Assembly (NCBI GenBank): GCA_036503775.1
Contig: DASXWH010000120.1
Location: 1 to 64,000, forward strand
Length of the DNA: 64,000 nt
Direction: 5' to 3'
DNA from: Ohtaekwangia sp036503775
GTDB taxonomy: Bacteria; Bacteroidota; Bacteroidia; Cytophagales; Cyclobacteriaceae
Made by a program: the position numbers and the translations under genes
Notes under the pieces: generated by a model
What the model was told of the DNA's origin: nothing
The model's database searches: none
Seen by the model: the letters and a program-made list of their open reading frames with translations, nothing else
In this document: positions 26,175 through 35,635 of the stretch, one piece after another
How the letters are laid out: each line of letters begins with the position of its first letter
Position numbering within the stretch: position 1 is the stretch's first letter

Positions 26175-26945
26175 TTATTTCCATTTGAATGCAAAATACG
26201 AACAGGGCTTATCCGCTGCATTCCGTACACCGTGCATTAACCCGGACTCCATCAGATACAGATCACCTGTAGTACCCGCATATTCTTTACCGTCAATAGT
26301 CATCTCCGTGTCACCTGAGATAACCAGAATGATCTCCGTTTCAATATGACTATGCGGGGCGTGACTCTCGCCTTTCTTGTCAAGCGTGGTTGTATGCATT
26401 TCGAAACGTTCACACATGGCCGTGGGCCTGTCGAAATATTTTCGGGCTCCGCCTTTAACCGTGGGTGTAAATTTAAGGGAGTCACGGTTCAGCGTAAGCG
26501 TTCCACCAGACATTTGCCCGCGTTCAATTTCCATTTTCTTCTTCGATCGGTACCGTATCACGTAGTACGTGAGATTACCATCACCAATATTTTCAATGGA
26601 GTGCATCTGGCGCGGCATTAACAGAATCACACCACCGACACCGAGTATAGTGCTCTGACCTTCAATGGTTGCCTTTAATGTTCCATCCTTTACAATGATA
26701 CATTCTTCGATGTCATCGTTAGCATGGGCTGTACTGGGTTTTGCTCCCTTGAATTGTGTAGTGGCATGTATCTCGAGATAGTCGAGGTGTGTAGATGTCC
26801 CTTCCATCAGTTGGCGTGATTCTCTGTCTTCACCTGCTTTGACAGGAAGCTTTGCCCAGGAATATACACCTGATTTAACCGGTTGAAGTTGTGCCATGGT
26901 AGTCAGTGAAGAGATGAGGATGGTGATGGTATGAAGTGCTCTCAT
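26175..26945 (-). CDS. Secreted bicupin protein
   Basis: 256 residues, signal peptide MRALHTITILISSLTTMAQ. Two cupin barrels. The first has THLDYLEIHATT then AHANDDIEECIIVKDGTL and MPRQMHSIENIGDG; the second has GESHAPHSHIETEIILVISG and DLYLMESGLMHGVRN. The second carries the His-x-His, Glu and His metal ligands of an active cupin. The arrangement resembles ureidoglycine aminohydrolase or germin-type bicupins, but a secreted form suggests a sugar or small-molecule role. Substrate unknown. Confidence 0.85.
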   Translation of the reverse strand: MRALHTITILISSLTTMAQLQPVKSGVYSWAKLPVKAGEDRESRQLMEGTSTHLDYLEIHATTQFKGAKPSTAHANDDIEECIIVKDGTLKATIEGQSTILGVGGVILLMPRQMHSIENIGDGNLTYYVIRYRSKKKMEIERGQMSGGTLTLNRDSLKFTPTVKGGARKYFDRPTAMCERFEMHTTTLDKKGESHAPHSHIETEIILVISGDTEMTIDGKEYAGTTGDLYLMESGLMHGVRNAADKPCSYFAFKWK

Positions 26946-26952
26946 AAGGTCT

Positions 26953-27001
26953 CCAGTTACCGGTTGCCAGTCACTGAAATCGGTAACCGGTAAACCAACC
27001 G
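26953..27001. repeat. Heptad array CCAGTTA/CCGGTTG
   Basis: Seven units in phase: CCAGTTA, CCGGTTG, CCAGTCA, CTGAAAT, CGGTAAC, CGGTAAA, CCAACCG. GTTACCGG-type left units are inverses of the CCGGTAAC-type right units. It begins 7 bases upstream of the cupin start codon, so it lies in that gene's 5' region. Confidence 0.65.
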
Positions 27002-27071
27002 AAATTTGCAGTAACCAAATTACGAAATACAGGTATGGATTATACGCTAATTAGAAGCATAGTAATTACGC

Positions 27072-27120
27072 GTTAATCGTTATCCGTTAATCGTGATTTT
27101 GGAATCACGGTACCGATTAC
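27072..27120. repeat. 49-base heptad array directly after acid phosphatase gene
   Basis: CGTTAAT, CGTTATC, CGTTAAT, CGTGATT, TTGGAAT, CACGGTA, CCGATTA. It ends at 27120; the phosphatase stop codon is 27121-27123, so there is no gap. Confidence 0.65.
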
Positions 27121-27897
27121 CTACCTGATTCCCTGAAGCTGTTGCCTCAGGGTGTCCTGCTTTTGCTGAGCATCCAGTCGTTTAAAATTGTATAATGCAT
27201 TTTCCCAGTCACCATAGAGGGGATTAGGCAGCATAATGAACTTGTTGCCCCACTGTGTTCTGAGTTGATCCGTGCTGGACTGACGCTCACGATTTGACCG
27301 GGACTCAAACACAGCTGAGAAATCATTGAGGTTATCTCCTACCAGCATTACCACATTAAATTGTTGTGCGATTTTCTGTCTGCGTTGTTCCTTTGATGAT
27401 GTATCGGTCAGAAACAACATGTGGGTAGTATCTGCATCCGGAAAACCAAGCTGCAGAAGATTTTTCAGCGTGCCTGGAACTTCACTGACGTTACGATTGC
27501 TGATGTAAAAGATCGTGATTCCTTTCTTCTTCGCATACTGAAAAAACTCTACAGCTCCTGGGACGGCAGTGGCCGAGGCACGTGCCGTCCATTGCTTCCA
27601 GGAAGCACTGGTGAAAGGACTGCATTCCCGCGTGCGCTGCGCTTCATAATAGCTGTTGTCCAGTATTGTTTCATCTACATCGGTAATGATCGCCAGAGGT
27701 CGCTTGTCTTTCTTATCTTTCTTCAGGGATTCAAGTCTCCACTGCGCGGCATTGTAAGCCTGGTAGCACAAGGCCTTGTACTCACCGGATTGTTGCACCC
27801 ACAAAACAGGTAGTAACTTGTTATCACATCCGGTGGTGTTCTGTCCATACAAAGGACTTATCGTGCATATGGCTACAATGAATAACAGACTTTTCAT
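27121..27897 (-). CDS. 5'-nucleotidase, lipoprotein e(P4)-type acid phosphatase
   Basis: 258 residues with a signal peptide ending PLYG. HAD motif I is AIITDVDETILD with the Asp nucleophile and general acid. Motif II is FYISNRN, and the C-terminal Asp pair is in MLVGDNLNDFS. LPVLWVQQSGEYKALCYQAY is typical of the e(P4) family, secreted class C/B-like acid phosphatases that release phosphate or nucleosides from nucleotides. No lipobox Cys is evident, so it is probably soluble periplasmic. Confidence 0.92.
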   Translation of the reverse strand: MKSLLFIVAICTISPLYGQNTTGCDNKLLPVLWVQQSGEYKALCYQAYNAAQWRLESLKKDKKDKRPLAIITDVDETILDNSYYEAQRTRECSPFTSASWKQWTARASATAVPGAVEFFQYAKKKGITIFYISNRNVSEVPGTLKNLLQLGFPDADTTHMLFLTDTSSKEQRRQKIAQQFNVVMLVGDNLNDFSAVFESRSNRERQSSTDQLRTQWGNKFIMLPNPLYGDWENALYNFKRLDAQQKQDTLRQQLQGIR

Positions 27898-27916
27898 TTC
27901 TTGAATAGTTTATTTC

Positions 27917-27937
27917 AGATTCCAAATTCCAGACCGA
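27917..27937. repeat. Short heptad run AGATTCC, AAATTCC, AGACCGA
   Basis: Three units in phase between the GH97 stop codon (27945) and the phosphatase start (27897). Same unit family as the arrays at 9285, 17142 and 17636, but without an inverted half. Confidence 0.4.
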
Positions 27938-27944
27938 ATAACGA

Positions 27945-30089
27945 TCAGAGCTTTTTCAATCCCTTCACCTGTCCTTTATCAGCCTCGACAATGCTGATCG
28001 CATAGCCGCCACCTGAAGCTGACCATTGGGTTAGCTTTGACTTGCTGGTCACTACTACTTTACGGATAGCATACGCCTGCGGATTGGTTTTATAGTGCGC
28101 CTCTTTTGCATCCATATACAGCGTAGCAATATAGCTCTTGCCCGGTTCCAGAAAGCTGAACGCAATGGTTGAGGTTCGTGGCACTTCACCATTTACATTC
28201 CCAACAAACCAGTTGGTCCTTCCTTTAGCCTTACGGGCAACGGTTATATACTGTCCCGGTTCAGCTTCCAGGTATTTACTATCATCCCAGTCCACAGCAA
28301 CATCTTTAATGAACTGAAAAGCATCCATAAAGCGGCTATAATGCTCAGGTAAATCAGCAGCCATTTGTAAAGGACTGTACACGGTAACATACAAGGCCAG
28401 CTGATTGGCAAGCGTGCTGTTTACATGCGAGGTGTTATTCAGATTTAACTTGCTGATGTCCATTTCAAAGATTCCGGGTGTATAATCCATAGGACCTCCG
28501 ATCATCCGGGTAAACGGAAGGATTGTAACGTGATTAGGCTTGGAACCTCCGAATGCCTGATATTCCGTGCCACGCGCAGACTCATTACCGATCATATTCG
28601 GATACGTGCGGGCAATACCGGTAGGACGTACAGCTTCATGTGCATTAACCATGATCTTGTATTCAGCTGCTTTCTCAATTACATACTGGTAATGATTATT
28701 GGTGTATTGATCGTAGTGAAAAAATCCTTTCGGCAGAATGGGACCTACATAGCCCGTTTTTACAGCATCATAGTTATTGTCTTTCATGAATTGAAATGCC
28801 GTATCGAGATGTCGCTCATAGTTCCTTGTAGAGCCTGAGGTTTCGTGATGCATGATGAGTTTAATGTTTTTGGATTTTGCATAGTCGCGTAATTCTACCA
28901 GATTGAAATCCGGATAAGGTGTTACGAAATCAAATACATAATCCTTCGCATGCCCAAACCAATCTTCCCATCCGATGTTCCAGCCTTCTACCAGTACGGC
29001 ATCAAAACCGTGCAGCGCGGCAAAGTCAATATATTTTTTTACGTTGGCTGTGGTAGCCCCATGTGTTCCATTGGGTTTGGTTTTAGCATAGTCAGTGACA
29101 CCAAGCTGTACAGAAGGCACATCATTGGTATACGACCATGAACTTTTTCCCGTGATCATTTCCCACCATACCCCCATGTATTTAACCGGTTTGATCCATG
29201 AAGTGTCTTCGATCTTGCACGGTTCGTTCAGGTTATAGGTCATGCTGGAAGAGAGGATCACACGGGCATCATCACTTACCATTACCGTACGCCACGGTGA
29301 TTGACAGGGCGCTTGCATATAGCCCTTATCACCGGTAGCATCGGGTGTCAGCCACGATTGAAATACCAGATTTTTATCATCGAGATTCAAATGCATGCAT
29401 GAATAATTGATCAGGGCTGCTTCATGAAGGTTGATGTACAAACCATCTGCCGTCTTCATCATCAGGGCAGTCTGTACTCCTGTCTCTGAAAAAGGAGTCT
29501 GGGATGCATTAGGGGTGATAGCCCCCTTCATGAGCCCACGGATCTCGGAGAGCTTTGAGGTGGTGTAATCATACTCCTGTGTATCGTAATCACCTGCAAG
29601 CCAGAACGCGATGTGATCACCCGTCATGGCAAACTGTGTCCGTTCTTCTTTAATGATAAAATAGATCAGGTTGGGTTGTGAAGGGAATTCATACCGGAAA
29701 CCCAGGCCTTCATCAAACAGCCGGAAGCGAATGATCATCTGGCGGTTGGTGATTTTCTGTGTAAGGGTTACTGCCAGCTCGTTATAGCGGTTACGAATGG
29801 TTTTTACTTCACCCCATACTGGCTCCCAACTGGAATCATGTGACGAAGTCTGCGTATCGGTAATTTCAAAATCATTCAGCAGTGATTTTGTATCGTTCTT
29901 CAGTTCGAGGCCAAGCACGCTGGGTTTTATTACCATTCTTCCTTTGTACATCAATTGATACGCAGGTGTTCCATTTTCCCGAAGTTGAAATGACATTACC
30001 AGTTGATTGTCGGGCGACCGGAGTTCCTGCGAAAAAAGTGATGTAAAAAAAGTAAAACAAAAGGTACAGATCAGAAGCGTTTTCTTCAT
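27945..30089 (-). CDS. Glycoside hydrolase family 97 (alpha-glucosidase/galactosidase)
   Basis: 714 residues from the ATG at 30089 (MKKTLLICTFCF), with a signal peptide ending LFSQ. The N-terminal beta-super-sandwich starts ELRSPDNQLVMSFQL. The catalytic barrel contains WWEMITGKSSW, LVEGWNIGWEDW, LIMHHETSGSTRNYE, then NAHEAVRPTGIARTYPN and GNESARGTEYQAFGG. The C-terminal domain ends with a Greek-key sandwich. GH97 enzymes are calcium-dependent; I cannot tell from sequence alone whether this is the inverting glucosidase or the retaining galactosidase branch. No SusC/SusD genes are adjacent, so it is not in a standard utilisation locus. Confidence 0.95.
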   Translation of the reverse strand: MKKTLLICTFCFTFFTSLFSQELRSPDNQLVMSFQLRENGTPAYQLMYKGRMVIKPSVLGLELKNDTKSLLNDFEITDTQTSSHDSSWEPVWGEVKTIRNRYNELAVTLTQKITNRQMIIRFRLFDEGLGFRYEFPSQPNLIYFIIKEERTQFAMTGDHIAFWLAGDYDTQEYDYTTSKLSEIRGLMKGAITPNASQTPFSETGVQTALMMKTADGLYINLHEAALINYSCMHLNLDDKNLVFQSWLTPDATGDKGYMQAPCQSPWRTVMVSDDARVILSSSMTYNLNEPCKIEDTSWIKPVKYMGVWWEMITGKSSWSYTNDVPSVQLGVTDYAKTKPNGTHGATTANVKKYIDFAALHGFDAVLVEGWNIGWEDWFGHAKDYVFDFVTPYPDFNLVELRDYAKSKNIKLIMHHETSGSTRNYERHLDTAFQFMKDNNYDAVKTGYVGPILPKGFFHYDQYTNNHYQYVIEKAAEYKIMVNAHEAVRPTGIARTYPNMIGNESARGTEYQAFGGSKPNHVTILPFTRMIGGPMDYTPGIFEMDISKLNLNNTSHVNSTLANQLALYVTVYSPLQMAADLPEHYSRFMDAFQFIKDVAVDWDDSKYLEAEPGQYITVARKAKGRTNWFVGNVNGEVPRTSTIAFSFLEPGKSYIATLYMDAKEAHYKTNPQAYAIRKVVVTSKSKLTQWSASGGGYAISIVEADKGQVKGLKKL

Positions 30090-30256
30090 GGTTATAGTTT
30101 GGAATTTGAGCGCGTAATTATAGGAAAATTCCATTCAGACAACCCAAACTACCGGCCAGTATAGTGCCGCATACAATCCCGGCAACGAACGCGCAATCGG
30201 ATGTGGGATTATATTCCGGAGGTTAGAGCCGGGCTTGGGGAATTCAGAGTTCGTGA

Positions 30257-31843
30257 CTACTCCTCTCGTTCTCTTCTGCGCATAGCTTCTTGTGTGGCTT
30301 CCATTTCTTCCAGGTTCTGACGAAGCTCTTCCTCCTGTTCTTTCAATTGCTGCGCCTGAGTTTTAAACTGATTCACCATGTGCTGCATCTTCTCTGTATT
30401 CCGTACAGAACTCAGGGTAGAAGCCGTGATCTCTCCTACCTTTTCCAGAAATTCAATCTGATGCTTCTGGTATCTTTCAAATCCCGCAATCTCGATGATC
30501 CCTTCAACCTGATCATTGGCCTTCATAGGAACAATCAGTACGCAGGTAGCTGTATGCTCTCCAAGTCCGGAGGTGATAGCGGTATATCCATCAGGTACCT
30601 GCGTAAGCAACAGCGATGTACCTTCCAGGTAAACCTGTCCGATAGTACCTTCGCCAAATTCAATCCGCTTGGTCAGAAACTTTTTTCGTTCGAACGCATA
30701 GCATGCTGTCATCTCCAGATACGGGTCACCACCTTCTGTACTTTCACGAACTACAAAAAGACATCCCTGCTGTGCTTTCAGGTATTTAACCAGATACACC
30801 AATACATTATAACTCAACGCTTCAATGGACGACTGGTTTTCACGGATGACATCCGAAAACTTGGCGAGACCTTCACTCAACCAATTGCGCACTTCTTCCT
30901 GTGCCCGTATAGACTTCATGCGATCACGCATCTGGATAAGCTTGCCCGCCAGGTTACTTACATTCAGCTTTTCATTCTGAGCATTCATACCTTTCCACTC
31001 CGCACTGAAATTTCCATCAGAAACTTCACCGATAAAATGCGTGGCCTGTTTCACCGTGAGAATAGAACTGTCAATCACTTCATTTTCATTTATACGGCCT
31101 TCAACCTTATTTCCGGGATCAAAAATAAATTCACGGTTATTGGTATCGAGCTTAACGAAAAGCTGTCTTCTGGCTTTCCGGTCACTGTTGATTTTATAAA
31201 TCATGAAACTCAGTGTAACAAATGAGATAGCACACACCGCGAGTTGAAAATACAGATTCAACCGGTTGGATGCTTCATAGGATCGGGTGGCCTCTTCGTG
31301 GAGATCATTTTCGAAGGCCTTTATAACATCGGCATTCCGTGCATAGCCGATCCACGCATCCCTTCCGGGATCTTTACGCAACGCTGAAAAGAATTCCCCC
31401 CGCTGATCCTGCTCGATAAGGCGGGTCATGGCCTGCGTCTGCTGAATGAATTTGGCCGCTACGATTTCAATGCTATCAATAGCTTCAGGATGGGAGAAGT
31501 TTTGTTCTTTGGCAATCTTCCGAAGGTTGTTTACAATTATCGGGAGGTCGCGGATACCATCACTCATAGGCCGCATCATGGAAGCCAGTTCATCAGCGGA
31601 GCTCAGAGAATCACCTTTCAGCAACGCATAGCCACGCATACCCACATCAACATTCCGCACTACCTGGTTCCAGACCTGCTCGGTTTCATGAATGGCTACC
31701 TGGGTTTGTGCTGTAACAGAATCTTTCTTGTTTAATGCCAGGTGATTAAAAATCGCAATAGTGGTGTTCACAACGATCAATACGAGCAATACCACTGCCG
31801 TAACGATCAGGGCGTGTCGCCTGATGGCTTCCAGAATTTTCAT
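30257..31843 (-). CDS. CHASE3 receptor with GAF and coiled-coil output
   Basis: 528 residues. Helix 1 (11-32) is followed by a CHASE3-like helical sensor (VWNQVVRNVDVGMRGYALLK is its hallmark), helix 2 (about 200-218), a linker, a GAF domain (about 325-480) and a terminal coiled coil (KEQEEELRQNLEEMEATQEA). The GAF part (MTACYAFERKKF, RIEFGEGTIGQVY, VPDGYTAITSGLG) aligns closely with the 15035-17143 protein, so the two share an output module under different sensors. No kinase or other catalytic domain follows. Confidence 0.88.
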   Translation of the reverse strand: MKILEAIRRHALIVTAVVLLVLIVVNTTIAIFNHLALNKKDSVTAQTQVAIHETEQVWNQVVRNVDVGMRGYALLKGDSLSSADELASMMRPMSDGIRDLPIIVNNLRKIAKEQNFSHPEAIDSIEIVAAKFIQQTQAMTRLIEQDQRGEFFSALRKDPGRDAWIGYARNADVIKAFENDLHEEATRSYEASNRLNLYFQLAVCAISFVTLSFMIYKINSDRKARRQLFVKLDTNNREFIFDPGNKVEGRINENEVIDSSILTVKQATHFIGEVSDGNFSAEWKGMNAQNEKLNVSNLAGKLIQMRDRMKSIRAQEEVRNWLSEGLAKFSDVIRENQSSIEALSYNVLVYLVKYLKAQQGCLFVVRESTEGGDPYLEMTACYAFERKKFLTKRIEFGEGTIGQVYLEGTSLLLTQVPDGYTAITSGLGEHTATCVLIVPMKANDQVEGIIEIAGFERYQKHQIEFLEKVGEITASTLSSVRNTEKMQHMVNQFKTQAQQLKEQEEELRQNLEEMEATQEAMRRREREE

Positions 31844-32072
31844 AGTGCTAGGTCTTTCAGGGGACTAAGTTACCGGAAATGAGGAACTTAAAGATTGTTT
31901 ATACAGGTATATCTCTAATCAGATGTAATAATAAATCAAACAGTAATGCATGGTTGAACAGCTTTGCATAAAACTTCAGACAACAGCTTGTCAAAAAATG
32001 CGAGTGATAAATAGAACCTTTTTATTTACCTTTTGTTCCAGAAACATTATCCACCCTCAAATCCATCAAAAG

Positions 32073-32588
32073 ATGAAAAAGATTTTAACTATTGCAGTGC
32101 TGTTGTTTTCCGTTCAGGCCTTTTGCCAGGGCCAATTTCAGAAAGAGTCGGCCGGATCACTTGCTTACGTATCCGGTCACGTTATGCAGTTAGCCGGAGC
32201 GATCCCCGCAGACAAATATTCATGGACACCACAAACGGGAGTACGCACTGTAGCCCAGGTTTGTGCGCACATCATCTCCGCAAATTATTACTTCGCTTCC
32301 AAACTTGGTGCTAAAATTCCGGATGGCGTTAATATGGAGACGCTGGAAAAAGACCTGAAGACAAAAGAGGCTGTAGCCGCAGAATTGAAAAGGTCATATG
32401 ACCTTGCCATCAGCGCTGTAAAAAGCACGCCCGATGCCGCTCTGCCGACAAAGGTAGAATTCCCATTTCCTGGTGAATTTACCAACATGACCGCCATACT
32501 GATTTTGTTGGGTCACTCTAATGAACACCTGGGGCAATTGATTGCGTACGCCCGCTCCAATAACATAGCTCCGCCCTGGAGTGAATAA
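32073..32588 (+). CDS. Secreted DinB-family protein
   Basis: 171 residues from the ATG at 32073 (MKKILTIAVLLF); signal peptide ends FCQG. A DinB four-helix bundle with the three-His metal site seems present: AQVCAHIISANYYF and LGHSNEHLGQLIAYAR supply His residues. DinB-like proteins bind divalent metal; some are thiol-transferases (such as bacillithiol S-transferase), others unknown. An exported form is common in Bacteroidota and has no assigned function. Confidence 0.88.
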   Translation: MKKILTIAVLLFSVQAFCQGQFQKESAGSLAYVSGHVMQLAGAIPADKYSWTPQTGVRTVAQVCAHIISANYYFASKLGAKIPDGVNMETLEKDLKTKEAVAAELKRSYDLAISAVKSTPDAALPTKVEFPFPGEFTNMTAILILLGHSNEHLGQLIAYARSNNIAPPWSE

Positions 32589-32608
32589 TTTTTTTTTGAG
32601 AGAAATGT

Positions 32609-32643
32609 AAATGTGGTTGGGCATCCTGACCACATTTTTTTTT
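32609..32643 (+). terminator. Intrinsic terminator after the DinB gene
   Basis: AAATGTGGT (32609-32617) pairs perfectly with ACCACATTT (32629-32637) and is followed by a tract of ten T. It lies 20 bases after the DinB stop codon. Confidence 0.85.
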
Positions 32644-32669
32644 GTGAACAGAATCAAAATCATTAAAGA

Positions 32670-33146
32670 TTACCTGGTCTCAGCGGTGTAGTCTACAACA
32701 GTTACGTTGATCCGGCTGGCCATCCCGTTAACCTTATCCATAACCGTTTTCTTGTTGTCACCTGTCAGGAGATGAATTTTGGCATGGTCTGAAAATTTCA
32801 GGTATGCATCGAACACTTCCTTGCGGACAGTGGACGAAGCTGCAATTGCCCGCATGGGCTGACTTACCGTGGCTTTCTTTATAAAAATATACTCAATGAT
32901 TTCAAACCTCCCCTTTTCTCCATGCTTCATTCCCCATATCCACAGGTAATCGTGGTAGGTTTTGTTGACAAGGTCAATACGTACACGGTAGTGAGTCGTG
33001 AAAATGGTTATACTGATCACCAGCAGAATTGTACCCACAAGCCAGGATTCAAAAAGCACCGGTAAGCCTATAATCATCAACGCCCCGCTGACAATAAAAA
33101 ACGGAAAGGTGAAATATCCGGAAGTTTTAAAATCAACAGTATGCAT
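32670..33146 (-). CDS. Membrane-anchored protein of unknown function
   Basis: 158 residues from the ATG at 33146 (MHTVDFKTSGYF). Two adjacent membrane helices near residues 12-55 (FFIVSGALMIIGLPVLFES and VGTILLVISITIFTTHY) are followed by a cytoplasmic PH-like beta-rich domain (YRVRIDLVNKTYHDYLWIWG). The layout resembles bacterial PH-domain membrane proteins. No catalytic residue is apparent. Confidence 0.7.
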   Translation of the reverse strand: MHTVDFKTSGYFTFPFFIVSGALMIIGLPVLFESWLVGTILLVISITIFTTHYRVRIDLVNKTYHDYLWIWGMKHGEKGRFEIIEYIFIKKATVSQPMRAIAASSTVRKEVFDAYLKFSDHAKIHLLTGDNKKTVMDKVNGMASRINVTVVDYTAETR

Positions 33147-33369
33147 AGACGGCCAGGTTTCAAACTCAGAATGATTCACACAAATATACTCTGTTACGGC
33201 AACTACATGCATCCATCAAAAAACAAAGGAATATAGCTTTCAGAATTTACCTAACGGGAGAAACTTGTTATCCGGATAGTATTGGAAATAGTCCCAGGAT
33301 ATTGTCCGTGTAAGGAATTCAATAATAATCAACTGCTGCAAACTGCTAAAAATAACCCAGAGGTTAACA

Positions 33370-33732
33370 TTAATAGGTTTTGAAAATGAAAGGAGCATCT
33401 ACCTGCTCTGAAAACTCCTCCCCCGCACTGGCCACTTCTTCATCGTCTTCCTGCGAATACCACAGTATGCGCATGCCCTTTATTTTTGCCAATAGCTTAA
33501 GTATATCGAGGATCAGCTTGGATGAGGCCGTATTAAAATAATCAAGCTTAAAGGCGAAATCAGTGGACGGATGAGGGTCATTGGCATACGCATTTATCCA
33601 TTCGATAACGGGTTCATAAAACCCAACGGCATCCTCTGGTAGTGACCTACCTGAAATTTCAAAAATTCCAGCACTTTTATCCAGCTGTATTTTTGGTGTA
33701 TCATCGCTACTCTCAATATTCAAGATGTACAT
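33370..33732 (-). CDS. SiaC-family regulatory phosphoprotein (DUF1987)
   Basis: 120 residues from the ATG at 33732 (MYILNIESSDDTPKI), which matches the family start better than the longer frame to 33759. The core has ISGRSLPEDAVGFYEPVIEW, FAFKLDYFNTASSKLILDI and LWYSQEDDE. In Pseudomonas, SiaC is a small phospho-switch that binds and activates a diguanylate cyclase and is controlled by a kinase and phosphatase. None of those partners is in this window, so it acts in trans or has been repurposed. Confidence 0.9.
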   Translation of the reverse strand: MYILNIESSDDTPKIQLDKSAGIFEISGRSLPEDAVGFYEPVIEWINAYANDPHPSTDFAFKLDYFNTASSKLILDILKLLAKIKGMRILWYSQEDDEEVASAGEEFSEQVDAPFIFKTY

Positions 33733-33921
33733 AGAAGCCCGGTTTATCTCTCCATTCACGTAGATAATTTACGCAAAATTTCTTCGGCTTCGGTATTTGA
33801 ATTCACGTGAACGGTAACCACGCCTTGTAAGCTAATCCTGTTTATTGAAATAAACCGTCAATTTATCGCATAAGAATTATTAAATATTTTTTCTCTGCAG
33901 ACATTTCAGCCAAACAAAAAT

Positions 33922-33955
33922 AAAAAAAGGCCGTCTCTGCGGACGGCCTTTTTTT
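33922..33955 (-). terminator. GC-rich intrinsic terminator
   Basis: GGCCGTC (33929-33935) pairs with the GACGGCC at 33942-33948 around a short loop. It is preceded by seven A and followed by seven T, so it works in both directions. On the minus strand it immediately follows the VOC gene stop (33968). Confidence 0.9.
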
Positions 33956-33967
33956 AACTTGGAAGTC

Positions 33968-34444
33968 TTACGCGTGAGTTTCCTGCATGAATTCTTTTGC
34001 ACGTCTTTCTATTTCGGCATTATCTACGTCTTCGATATGCGTAGCGATCCACCACTCGTTTCCCCAGGCATCGCGTACCCCTCCAGAACGGTCACCATAA
34101 AACTCATCCGTCAACTCGCGAATGGATGTAGCATTAGCGTCCAGCGCTTTTTTATAGGTGGCATCCACGTCATCAACATACAGGTAAAGCTTGGTCGCAT
34201 AGGCTGTATATTTCTCAGTCGCGTCAGTCACCATAACGTGCGAATCTCCGATCATTACATCAGAGTGCATAATCTTTCCATCTTCTGTTTTTAACATAGC
34301 AGTCACTTTCCCACCGAAAGATTGTTCAATAAAACGCAACAAATCACTGGCACCATCTACAATGAGAAATGGTGTAACCGTATGCATTCCCTCCGGGACA
34401 GCCTTCATGGTTTTCTTCTTTGTGTTTCTATTTTGCTTTTCCAT
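33968..34444 (-). CDS. VOC-superfamily protein, PhnB-like
   Basis: 158 residues. The core starts VTPFLIVDGASDLLRFIEQS, followed by FGGKVTAMLKTEDGKIMHSD and ending DAWGNEWWIATHIED. This is a single glyoxalase/VOC fold of the PhnB-like type, usually metal-binding; the real start may be the ATG at MKAVPEGMHT. The substrate is unknown (resistance, demethylation or isomerisation activities occur in the superfamily). Followed by a strong terminator. Confidence 0.88.
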   Translation of the reverse strand: MEKQNRNTKKKTMKAVPEGMHTVTPFLIVDGASDLLRFIEQSFGGKVTAMLKTEDGKIMHSDVMIGDSHVMVTDATEKYTAYATKLYLYVDDVDATYKKALDANATSIRELTDEFYGDRSGGVRDAWGNEWWIATHIEDVDNAEIERRAKEFMQETHA

Positions 34445-34725
34445 AAATAACAGATTGGTTTATACTAAATATCTGTCTTGTCATAGGCAAAAAAGCATGC
34501 CGGGGAAATTTTCATTCCCCCGTACAAAAAACAGGACGATCAGAGGAACAGACGGGAATTAATTGCATCACGTACCAAGGGCAGCAACCTCCCGTTGTTG
34601 CGTGAGCGAACAAAAGCGTTCGGCTCCGAACGGATATATTCAATGATCATTCAATTAAAGCTTTGTATGCAGGTAATTTCCTGGCACTATCCTTGGCATC
34701 TTCGGCATCAATCAACCCCCAGAAT

Positions 34726-35481
34726 ATGCATACTCCACTCCCATCGATCATCTACCGGATTGCTGCAGGCCTTCTCTTCTGTTTCATCGCTTCAGCGACA
34801 TCCGCACAATCATCGAAAAAAATATTGATCGATATCTCGCATGGCCAGAAATTCTGGAATGACCCTTTGGCTATGGAAGGAAAAGATCCACAGTTCATAG
34901 AGCGAATCAAATACATGACTACTGAAATCAAGGCCACCGCAGCCGCAGTCAACGGAGAAATTGGATATATAAAAGAAAAAATTCGTCCGGATATATTGGC
35001 GAAGTGTGATCTGCTTTTCATCCACATCCCCTCTGCTAAATACGAAGCTTCTGAAGTGGAAGCCATAAAAGAGTACATCAGAAAAGGAGGTTCATTATTT
35101 CTGGCGGCAGAGGTTGACTTCTGGGCTACGCTTGAGCAAACCAATGTAAACGATATCGTTACACCATTCGGTATTACCTTTGGACAGAACAGTCCCGACA
35201 CATTATCCGGTGGCTATACGAAGCCGGGAGTAATAACCGACAAGACATTAAAAGTTACCTATCACGGAGCACGGCAAGTTACCGGAGGTACACCCTTCTG
35301 TTTCAACAACCAGCGTGCTGAGCCTTTTGGTACCTATGTTGATTTGCCTAAGAAGGGTGGAAAAATTATAGCCATGGGTGATGGCATGGTGTCTCTCTAC
35401 ATGACCACCTGGAAAGATGTCAAAGACTATCAATGTCAGGATTTTATGCAGGCTGTGTTTAAATGGCTGTTAGACAAGTAG
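34726..35481 (+). CDS. Secreted GATase-fold protein (DUF4350-like)
   Basis: 251 residues from the ATG at 34726 (MHTPLPSIIYR); signal peptide ends TSAQ. ILIDISHGQKFWNDPLAM, then LFIHIPSAKYEASEVEAIK and YIRKGGSLFLAAEVDFW, is a class I glutamine-amidotransferase-like fold as in DUF4350 and ThuA-type proteins. The catalytic Cys is absent at the usual elbow. The C-terminal KIIAMGDGMVSLYMTTW resembles the end of that fold. Probably a glycan-associated or binding protein; function not established. Confidence 0.7.
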   Translation: MHTPLPSIIYRIAAGLLFCFIASATSAQSSKKILIDISHGQKFWNDPLAMEGKDPQFIERIKYMTTEIKATAAAVNGEIGYIKEKIRPDILAKCDLLFIHIPSAKYEASEVEAIKEYIRKGGSLFLAAEVDFWATLEQTNVNDIVTPFGITFGQNSPDTLSGGYTKPGVITDKTLKVTYHGARQVTGGTPFCFNNQRAEPFGTYVDLPKKGGKIIAMGDGMVSLYMTTWKDVKDYQCQDFMQAVFKWLLDK

Positions 35482-35635
35482 GCTCGTAAAAAATGTGAGG
35501 AAAAAAGACCGCATTCTGTAGCATGGCTTCACACCTTTATCATACATAAAGAAGAAACCCTCCCTGTCTTTACATGGGTAATGATCGGCACACTCTTTTC
35601 AGGAGTGTTTGCATCATTAACATAAAATTAAAAAA

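Noticed and set aside
9285..27120. Heptad arrays as a CRISPR array
   Set aside because: Units are 7 bases, degenerate and without spacers of constant length; no cas gene is present.
27945..30089. Polysaccharide utilisation locus around GH97
   Set aside because: No SusC/SusD-type genes or regulators lie next to it in the window.
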